Shown piece by piece: positions 16,025 to 21,844 of a DNA stretch of 21,844 nt (positions are counted from its first letter, which is position 1; each line of letters starts with the position of its first letter). Under the pieces are notes generated by a model. It saw only the letters and a program-made list of their open reading frames with translations, was not told the origin of the DNA and did no database searches. This stretch comes from Actinomycetota bacterium (lineage in GTDB: Bacteria; Actinomycetota; Actinomycetes; Nanopelagicales; Nanopelagicaceae): assembly GCA_009704515.1 (NCBI GenBank), contig WLDZ01000007.1:1-21844 (forward strand), given 5' to 3'. The position numbers and the translations under genes are program-made.

Positions 16025-17047
16025 CTAACTCAATCCCCACTTACTATCGCTGCAGTATCGTGCAATTTCAGCTCGAAGCGCGCTCTTGGGTGCGCTCTGC
16101 GTGAGAGTAGATGAGGCAGCTTTTGCCCTAAGCACAGCGCGATCATCACGCAGGAGAAATGTTGAATGGCAATGAAGTTCTCCCGAAACTCTTTCCTGCT
16201 GGGTCATTCGCTCTTTAGCAGAGTAAGCCTGCGAATTGTTAATGAGGTGAGAAATTTTAGGTTTGATTGCTAGTTCTTCAAGTCCTCTCAGTGAGTTACG
16301 TACTTCGCTTAATGCGCGGCTAGCTGCACTAGAGACGGTGATCATTTCTGTCGAAAAGTGTGCAGCCCAGGCAAATGGATAATCTTCTGTACGATTCCCA
16401 GAGATAGCCCTGGTAGGTTGCCAAACCTCTCCGATATCAATCAAGAGAATCTCAAATTGAGCAGTCTCTTCTTCAAGTTTTGCAAAAGCTCCTGCGCTAT
16501 GAGCCTCAAAAATTGAGAAGCCAAATTGAGTTCGCATTACTTCGCGATTTACCCCAAAAATCTGGAGATACGGGGAGAGAAATGAACTGCGTATATGAGC
16601 GTCAATAAGAAGTACTCGAGAACCCTGCGCTGCAAGCTCAGAGGCAACATTAAGGGCGATAGTCGATGTTCCGACAGTTCGCCCAAAGGAAGTAAAAGAA
16701 ATTATGGGTATTGACGGAAGAGTTGACCAATTCAGCGTCACATCCTTGATGGACCCGCGAATCATCTCGGAAAAATCGTGATCATTAGTTGGAATTTCAG
16801 TGAGACGAATCTCGCTAATAGATGTCTTGAGATTTCTTAAGTTGTTAGACGAACCTGAAGCGAAATCAGTCGAAGTAAAAATCGTAGCTTGCTCTGCATC
16901 TAAGGTATCAAGAAAGTGGGTTAACTGATTAGCGCTGAGAGCTCTGTAAAGAACTTGCCATCCCTGTCGTTCGAGTGAAGCTGCGATAAAGCCTTCATCT
17001 TGTGCATCACTGATTGCTGTGATTGCGTATCTATTTGGCCTATCCAT
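16025..17047 (-). CDS. CpaE/MinD-like P-loop protein with degenerate ATP site
   Basis: The 340-residue protein has an N-terminal receiver-like region (about 1-105) and a ParA/MinD-type domain (about 112-290), the layout of CpaE, which localises Tad pilus machinery. The deviant Walker A reads FGRTVGTSTIAL (121-132): compared with KGGVGKTT, the signature lysine and the P-loop lysine are both replaced and the glycine pair is lost. CpaE proteins often have GTST in this place, but usually keep the signature lysine. LIDAH (147-151) and ILLIDIG (200-206, Walker B Asp) remain. It may not hydrolyse ATP. The ATG at 17047 overlaps the CpaB-like stop by 8 bases; a TTG at 17059 is the alternative. No Tad ATPase, platform or pilin gene is in the window. 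Confidence 0.85.
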   Translation of the reverse strand: MDRPNRYAITAISDAQDEGFIAASLERQGWQVLYRALSANQLTHFLDTLDAEQATIFTSTDFASGSSNNLRNLKTSISEIRLTEIPTNDHDFSEMIRGSIKDVTLNWSTLPSIPIISFTSFGRTVGTSTIALNVASELAAQGSRVLLIDAHIRSSFLSPYLQIFGVNREVMRTQFGFSIFEAHSAGAFAKLEEETAQFEILLIDIGEVWQPTRAISGNRTEDYPFAWAAHFSTEMITVSSAASRALSEVRNSLRGLEELAIKPKISHLINNSQAYSAKERMTQQERVSGELHCHSTFLLRDDRAVLRAKAASSTLTQSAPKSALRAEIARYCSDSKWGLS

Positions 17048-17636
17048 TTTTGCCGACAAGGACTAGACGCCCTTTGCTGCTTGCAGCCAATAGGGCTGGT
17101 ACTGATTCTTGATTGAGAGAAAGAGTGAGCGAAATGGTGTTTCCAAAATTTGACCCCTTGCGGTCGAGATCAGAGATAAACACCCCAGTAAGAATTCGGA
17201 TTGGGAGCAAAGCTGGTTCACCGTTTTTAGCATCCTGGAGCAGAAAGATTGAGACGTAATCCCCCACCTTAGTTTTCATAGGTATATCACTTGAAGAAAC
17301 TGCGATAGAGACTTCTTCAAGTAAGCTTTCTTCTGCAACCCTAAGATATCGAACATCTACAACTTCATTAGCAAGAAATGAACGCGTAGTCACTAATCCG
17401 ATGAGATTCGTTGATGCGAGAAGAAAGTCATGATTGCTGCTATCAACCCGTATTCCAATCTTTTTAATATCATCTAAGGTAATTTCGCTACCCGATGGAA
17501 TTGGACGGGCTATTGCCCAGTATTGCTCAGATTTGCTTGAAGCAAGTGAGAATAGGAAAGGTGTAATTATTGCCAGAATAAACAGCACAATAGCAATGTG
17601 AAAACGGGTATTTGATTTCTTCTCTATCTTGACCAT
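17040..17636 (-). CDS. CpaB/RcpC-like SAF-domain membrane protein
   Basis: The 198-residue protein has one N-terminal helix (about 12-32) and then an SAF-like domain (about 40-100: ARPIPSGSEITLDDIK and VTTRSFLANEVVDVRYL are typical of the AFP/FlgA/CpaB group). A second half (108-195) resembles the part of CpaB that follows SAF: GDYVSIFLL and VLPIRILTGVFISDL-like strands. CpaB/RcpC proteins sit in the periplasmic or wall space of Tad pilus systems. It overlaps the CpaE-like gene by 8 bases, so they are made together. The frame opens at a TTG (17684), but the ATG at 17636 gives a standard basic start (MVKIEKKSN). No Shine-Dalgarno precedes it; TATACG lies 8 bases upstream, consistent with a leaderless transcript. 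Confidence 0.8.
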   Translation of the reverse strand: MVKIEKKSNTRFHIAIVLFILAIITPFLFSLASSKSEQYWAIARPIPSGSEITLDDIKKIGIRVDSSNHDFLLASTNLIGLVTTRSFLANEVVDVRYLRVAEESLLEEVSIAVSSSDIPMKTKVGDYVSIFLLQDAKNGEPALLPIRILTGVFISDLDRKGSNFGNTISLTLSLNQESVPALLAASSKGRLVLVGKNG

Positions 17637-17684
17637 GATGGCAACGTATAAGAGTCTGCCAAGAATAAAACTGCTTATCCACAA

Positions 17685-17700
17685 TCATCCGTAAGGATGA
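17685..17700. promoter_or_regulatory. Small inverted repeat in a divergent promoter gap
   Basis: TCATCC and GGATGA flank GTAA in the 122-base gap between the divergent CpaB-like and Rv3235-like genes. It may be an operator or a short hairpin; there is no further support. Confidence 0.3.
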
Positions 17701-17758
17701 GATCTAAGTACAGATAACGAATGATGACCTAGCTGAAGAAAATTGCCATTGTGGGGCT

Positions 17759-18259
17759 ATGAGAATACAAAGCTTAGAACTAGAGATTTTTACAACTGAA
17801 GAGAGCAACGCAATCTGGGGCCATCCTGTACTCGACCTATTTGAACCACCTCCAAAGTTTGCACCGCAGAGAGCTCGCCTCTACTCAGTGCCCTCACACT
17901 TTGGAGAAATCTACGAGAGCGATGATGCTCCACAGCCCACCTCAGCGAGTGAATTGCCAGGCTTACACCGCTGGATAACTCTATTCGCGATTAGCACTAT
18001 TGAAGTTTGGGCGGGTCGAAGGCAACCAGCTCAGCTCTTACAACGCTGCCACCGTGTTGTGTTTAATGAATTGCTTAGAAAAGTCGGATCAGTCAAGGCG
18101 ATTGGGCGAATAAAATCGATTCATATTACTGAACCGCTCGATGGAATATGCGAGGCGGTAGTGATTATCAATTTTTCAGAACGCGTTCAAGCGCTATCAA
18201 TTCGATGCGAAGGCGTTGATGGTAGGTGGCTCTGCACCTCACTCAAACTACTTCAGTGA
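17759..18259 (+). CDS. Rv3235-like (DUF6459) protein of unknown function
   Basis: The 166-residue protein has a variable, proline-containing N-terminal half and a conserved C-terminal half (about 68-166): ITLFAISTIEVWAGRRQPAQLL (the key part is E.W.GRR.P.QL) followed by LRKVGS and a beta-rich end with VVIINFSERVQAL and GRWLCTSLKLL. This pattern recalls actinobacterial Rv3235-family proteins encoded near secA; recognition is from memory. No signal peptide, membrane helix or catalytic residue is evident. The fold of the C-terminal half (helices then a curved sheet) would fit an NTF2-like domain, which is inference. It is convergent with secA and divergent from the CpaB-like gene. GGGG lies close to the ATG but the spacing is poor. 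Confidence 0.75.
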   Translation: MRIQSLELEIFTTEESNAIWGHPVLDLFEPPPKFAPQRARLYSVPSHFGEIYESDDAPQPTSASELPGLHRWITLFAISTIEVWAGRRQPAQLLQRCHRVVFNELLRKVGSVKAIGRIKSIHITEPLDGICEAVVIINFSERVQALSIRCEGVDGRWLCTSLKLLQ

Positions 18260-18278
18260 CTTCGGAGTGAAAAGAATT

Positions 18279-20951
18279 TTAAGCAGCACCGTGACAGCGC
18301 TTGAACTTCTTTCCTGAACCGCAAGGACATTGGCTATTCCTTGATACTTCACCTGAAGTTACTGCTCCACTTTCTCCAGGAGCGGTGTAAGTAAGAGGTT
18401 TATCTTGGGTAGGACCAGTTGCCACACCCTTTGCCGCAATTTTTCCGTCGCTTGATTCGACCGTCACTTCAACATTGAAAACCAAGCTCGCTAACTCTTC
18501 CTTCACTGCATCCATCATTGCAGCAAAGAGTTCGTAACCTTCACGTTGATATTCAACCAATGGGTCACGTTGTGCCATAGCGCGCAAGCCAATACCTTCT
18601 TGTAGGTAATCCATTTCGTAGAGATGTTCACGCCATCTACGATCTAAAACAGAAAGGAGAACCTTGCGCTCTAGTTCACGGAGAACCTCTGCACCAAGAT
18701 TGGTTTCGCGTGCTTCATATGCAGCGGCTGCATCTTCTAGAACGCGGGCTTCGAGGAAATCTGCATCAAGGGCTGCCACTCCCCCAATCTCATTCAAAAG
18801 TTGATCTACAGTAAAGGAAACTGGGTAGACCAACTTAAGGGCTGTCCAAAGATCTGCTAGGTTCCAGTCTTCGCTAAATCCTTCGGCTGTAGCTGCACGC
18901 ACATAGGCAGAGACAGTCTCTGCAACAAAATCCTTTACCTGAGAACCAATATCTTCGCCTTCAAGAACTAGGCGTCGTTCTCCGTAGATAACTTCGCGCT
19001 GACGATTCATTACATCGTCGTACTTAAGAACATTCTTTCGAATTTCGAAGTTTTGCGCTTCTACCTGCGTCTGCGCAGAACGAATCGCATTGGAGACCAT
19101 CTTTGATTCAATTGGTTCATCTTCAGGCAAACCTGCTGCTGAGAGGAATCGCTCAACAAGAGCTGAATTAAACCGACGCATGAGTTCATCTTGGAGAGAT
19201 AGGTAGAAGCGAGATTCTCCGGGATCGCCTTGGCGACCAGAACGACCACGTAGCTGATTGTCGATACGACGAGATTCATGGCGCTCGGTGCCGAGAACGT
19301 AGAGACCACCAAGTGCGATTACCTCTTCGTGCTCAGTCGCGATTGCTGCTTTTTGTTTTTCAATTTCAAGGGGCCATGCCGCTTCGTATTCAGCTGCATT
19401 ATCGACTGGAGAGATTCCGCGACGCTGTAGTTCAAAGTCAGCCATGAATTCAGGATTTCCACCAAGCATGATGTCAGTGCCTCGTCCTGCCATGTTGGTT
19501 GCAACAGTAACTGCGCCCTTTACTCCAGCTCGTGCGACGATTGACGCTTCGCGTTCGTGATGCTTTGCATTGAGCACTTCGTGTGGAACGCCGGAACGCT
19601 TTAACAGAGAAGATAGCTCCTCAGATTTTTCAACGCTAACGGTACCGACCAATACCGGCTGACCTTTGCGATGACGTTCAACGATGTCGGCAACTACGGC
19701 GTTGAATTTACCAAGCTCAGATTTGTAAACAAGATCAGGCTCATCAAGTCGTTGCATCTCGCGGTTTGTAGGGATAGGAACTACACCCAACTTATAGATC
19801 TGATGAAATTCTGCAGCCTCTGTCATTGCAGTACCTGTCATGCCTGAAATGGTTTCGTAGAGACGGAAGTAATTCTGCAAAGTGATTGTAGCTAGCGTCT
19901 GATTCTCATTTTGAATTTCGATCCGCTCTTTAGCTTCAAGTGCTTGGTGGAGCCCTTCACTGTAGCGACGACCAGAGAGCATGCGCCCTGTGTGCTCATC
20001 AACAATCAAGAGTTCGCCATTCATAACAACATAGTCTTTATCGCGCTTGAAAAGCTCTTTTGCCTTAATCGAGTTATTTAGATATCCAATAAGGGTTGTG
20101 TTTGCAGCTTCGTAGAGATTTTCGATTCCCAGTAGCTCTTCAACCTTTGTGACGCCTTCTTCAAGAATTCCGATTGTCTTCTTCTTCTCATCAACTTCAT
20201 AGTGCAATTCGCGTTGTAACTTCACTGCAATATTTGCAAACTCGACGTACCACTTGGTTGGTTTATCTGCTGGACCGCTAATGATGAGCGGGGTACGGGC
20301 CTCATCGATAAGAATTGAGTCAACTTCATCAACTACAGCAAAGTAGTGGTCGCGCTGAACGCAATCTTCGAGTGACCAAGCCATATTGTCGCGAAGGTAA
20401 TCAAAACCAAATTCATTATTCGTTCCGTAGGTAATGTCGCAGTTATAAGCGGCACGTCGCTCAGTAGGTGTCATGCTGTTAACGATTACGCCAACAGTGA
20501 GTCCAAGGAAACGGTGAATACGACCCATCCATTCGCTGTCACGCTCAGCCAAATAATCGTTAACGGTTACGACATGAACTCCACGCCCTGCCAAAGCATT
20601 GAGATATGACGGAAGAGTTGCGACGAGAGTCTTTCCTTCACCTGTGCGCATTTCGGCAATATTTCCTAGGTGAAGAGCAGCGCCACCCATGATCTGAACG
20701 TCGTAATGACGTTGCCCTAATGTGCGCTTAGCAGCTTCGCGGACTACCGCAAATGCCTCTGGCAATAAATCATCGAGATTTTCGTCTTCTTGTAAACGCG
20801 CTTTGAATTGAGCGGTCTTGCCCTGGAGCTCTGTATCTGAAAGTGCAGAGATGCTTGCCTCAAAACTATTGACTTGATCAACTAGCTTGCTGAGATCGCG
20901 AAGGATTTTTCCTTCGCCGGCGCGCATAATCTTGTCTAAAATCTTTGACAT
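18279..20951 (-). CDS. secA: Protein translocase ATPase SecA
   Basis: The motor that drives precursor proteins through SecYEG. At 890 residues it is full length. Walker A is MRTGEGKT (101-108), Walker B/DEAD-box is DEVD (208-211), and [31 protein letters not shown] and [19 protein letters not shown] follow in order. The C-terminal zinc motif [13 protein letters not shown] (875-887) is intact; it binds SecB or the ribosome in other bacteria. It corresponds to SecA1 by completeness and neighbourhood. The ATG has AAAGGT 9-10 bases upstream, and comF ends 14 bases before it. It must export the signal-peptide proteins encoded elsewhere in this window. Confidence 0.99.
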   Translation of the reverse strand: MSKILDKIMRAGEGKILRDLSKLVDQVNSFEASISALSDTELQGKTAQFKARLQEDENLDDLLPEAFAVVREAAKRTLGQRHYDVQIMGGAALHLGNIAEMRTGEGKTLVATLPSYLNALAGRGVHVVTVNDYLAERDSEWMGRIHRFLGLTVGVIVNSMTPTERRAAYNCDITYGTNNEFGFDYLRDNMAWSLEDCVQRDHYFAVVDEVDSILIDEARTPLIISGPADKPTKWYVEFANIAVKLQRELHYEVDEKKKTIGILEEGVTKVEELLGIENLYEAANTTLIGYLNNSIKAKELFKRDKDYVVMNGELLIVDEHTGRMLSGRRYSEGLHQALEAKERIEIQNENQTLATITLQNYFRLYETISGMTGTAMTEAAEFHQIYKLGVVPIPTNREMQRLDEPDLVYKSELGKFNAVVADIVERHRKGQPVLVGTVSVEKSEELSSLLKRSGVPHEVLNAKHHEREASIVARAGVKGAVTVATNMAGRGTDIMLGGNPEFMADFELQRRGISPVDNAAEYEAAWPLEIEKQKAAIATEHEEVIALGGLYVLGTERHESRRIDNQLRGRSGRQGDPGESRFYLSLQDELMRRFNSALVERFLSAAGLPEDEPIESKMVSNAIRSAQTQVEAQNFEIRKNVLKYDDVMNRQREVIYGERRLVLEGEDIGSQVKDFVAETVSAYVRAATAEGFSEDWNLADLWTALKLVYPVSFTVDQLLNEIGGVAALDADFLEARVLEDAAAAYEARETNLGAEVLRELERKVLLSVLDRRWREHLYEMDYLQEGIGLRAMAQRDPLVEYQREGYELFAAMMDAVKEELASLVFNVEVTVESSDGKIAAKGVATGPTQDKPLTYTAPGESGAVTSGEVSRNSQCPCGSGKKFKRCHGAA

Positions 20952-20965
20952 TAAATAATTACCTT

Positions 20966-21670
20966 TCAGAAGGGAGTGCTCCCACCGCCATATCGTAGTG
21001 GTTGAGCCACGCAGGCAGTAACGGCTCCGATGGCCCTTATTCCCGCTTGATTTAAGGACTTCTCTGCAGCAAGAAGGGTTGCTCCAGTGGTTACAAGGTC
21101 GTCAACAAGTAGAACTCCCTGCGCTTCACCGCTCGGTAATTGACTAGAAAACGACTTACCTTTTACAACAAGAGAAGCGTTGAGATTATTCCAACGTTCT
21201 TCACTGTTTAACCCGCTTTGATCTTTCACTTTCTTTGAATATCCCAAGATAGGGGCCAACGGAATTTCAAATTTCACAGCTAAGGATTGAGTAATCACCT
21301 GCAAGAAATCACGGCCCCTAGCACGCACTGCCTGTGGACGCGAAGGAATTGGGACTAATGCAGCGATATGAAGACCGGGTTGATGAAAAAGTAACTGTTG
21401 AAACGAATGTTCGAGAGCGAAAATTACTAGTTCAGTTGATTTTCTTACATTGGATTCTTTTGCTGCTAAGAGAATGTGGCTGGCTATCGGAGAGTAAAGA
21501 ACACTCGATGAAACTAATAGAGTTCTTTTTGAATCACGAGATAATTTCTGAAAGTATCTTTGATGTGACCATGTTGAGTTGCAATTTAGGCATAGTGCTA
21601 AACCCAGAGCAGAACAAGAAATACAACGCGTTGGAAATAGAACCTCATTCAATCCTCTTAAGAATTCCAT
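20966..21670 (-). CDS. comF: ComF-family phosphoribosyltransferase-like protein
   Basis: The 234-residue protein has an N-terminal zinc-ribbon-like pair of CxxC (Cys16, 19, 27, 30) after the typical FPTRC start, then a type I PRTase fold: LVPIPSR (105-111), RARGRDF (117-122), [13 protein letters not shown] (151-163) and the PRPP loop [16 protein letters not shown] (185-200). ComF proteins take part in DNA uptake in naturally competent bacteria, though many actinobacteria have one with no known competence role. The ATG at 21670 lacks a good Shine-Dalgarno; AAAGGGG lies about 25 bases upstream, in front of a very short out-of-frame ORF. It lies between the mtrB-like gene and secA, as in mycobacteria, but without hpf or lpqB. 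Confidence 0.93.
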   Translation of the reverse strand: MEFLRGLNEVLFPTRCISCSALGLALCLNCNSTWSHQRYFQKLSRDSKRTLLVSSSVLYSPIASHILLAAKESNVRKSTELVIFALEHSFQQLLFHQPGLHIAALVPIPSRPQAVRARGRDFLQVITQSLAVKFEIPLAPILGYSKKVKDQSGLNSEERWNNLNASLVVKGKSFSSQLPSGEAQGVLLVDDLVTTGATLLAAEKSLNQAGIRAIGAVTACVAQPLRYGGGSTPF

Positions 21671-21702
21671 ATGGAAATCATCTATGAGAATTCATTACCC
21701 CT

Positions 21703-21844
21703 TTATTGGTAGAAGTACTCCTCGTGGAAATCTTCGGGTGTGGGTTTCAAGGGGCGACTCAAAATTTGAGTACCTGCAATCCGTGGCAAGGTGAGCACAA
21801 AGTTCGCACCGCGACCTGGTCTGCCCCATGCATCGAGTTCTCCA
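21703..21844 (-). CDS. mtrB: C-terminal end of a MtrB-like sensor histidine kinase
   Basis: Only the last 46 or so codons are in the window, ending at TAA (21705-21703). They read ELDAWGRPGRGANFVLTLP, then a tail with LSRPLKPTPEDFHEEYFYQ. The first part is the end of an HATPase domain (the final strand FVLTLP). The LEAWG.PG.GA.F.LTLP pattern followed by a short polar tail with RPL is what I recall from mycobacterial MtrB, and the position upstream of comF and secA agrees. MtrB with MtrA controls cell-wall and division genes in actinobacteria. The catalytic boxes lie beyond the window, so the assignment rests on the tail and on synteny. Confidence 0.8.
   Translation of the reverse strand, partial: GELDAWGRPGRGANFVLTLPRIAGTQILSRPLKPTPEDFHEEYFYQ

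Noticed and set aside
21334..21687. 117-codon open frame on the plus strand
   Set aside because: It lies wholly opposite comF, which has intact zinc and PRPP motifs. The plus-strand translation resembles no protein and is a shadow frame.
21660..21696. Two tiny overlapping ORFs (5 and 7 codons) before comF, the first with AAAGGGG in front
   Set aside because: They overlap in an ATGA arrangement and could be a leader for reinitiation, but ORFs this short arise easily by chance and there is no comparative evidence.

Overview
The window looks like chromosomal DNA from a small-genome, moderate-GC actinobacterium, probably a freshwater acI/Nanopelagicales-type lineage. The taxonomic call is inference from three things: WhiB1, PdtaS, SecA, ComF and MtrB clustered in an order recalling the mycobacterial whiB1-pdtaS-secA1-mtrB region; very short intergenic gaps; and base composition that by eye is well below that of Streptomyces or Mycobacterium. 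I see no phage, IS, CRISPR or plasmid signature. Nearly all coding is on the minus strand. No stretch over 300 bases lacks a gene.

Region 1-4469 is a cell-surface block. It holds a cut-off membrane-protein N-terminus, two paralogous secreted proteins sharing an EFGQG motif and a conserved Cys pair, an S/T/P-rich membrane-anchored protein, and a Wzy/O-antigen-ligase-like polytopic protein. The gaps between the secreted-protein genes contain strong stem-loops and short tandem repeats, probably structured leaders or terminators. Region 4473-9513 continues on the same strand with an Escherichia coli-type argininosuccinate synthase, a SAM-dependent methyltransferase, and an OmpR-family response regulator/histidine kinase pair with a GTGA overlap. 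A small secreted coiled-coil protein diverges from that pair.

Region 9519-13551 is metabolic and repair: two tiny coupled membrane proteins (one with a TTG start), a two-gene PLP operon for sulfur amino acids (MalY/PatB-type C-S lyase, then a MetB/MetC-type enzyme), an AlkA-type DNA glycosylase, and MsrA. Region 13589-17636 holds tRNA-Arg(CCG), whiB1 with a long inverted repeat in its leader, convergent pdtaS, a DUF6912-like gene, and a CpaE-like/CpaB-like pair. The CpaE-like P-loop has lost both usual lysines.

Region 17759-21844 has an Rv3235-like gene convergent with secA, then comF, then the 3' end of an mtrB-like kinase. The hpf and lpqB genes that sit in this interval in mycobacteria are not here. 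The conserved part therefore joins redox/NO sensing (WhiB1), antitermination signalling (PdtaS), protein export (SecA) and envelope signalling (MtrB); the left part is lineage-specific envelope biology. All functional calls rest on reading the sequence and recalled families; no search was run.
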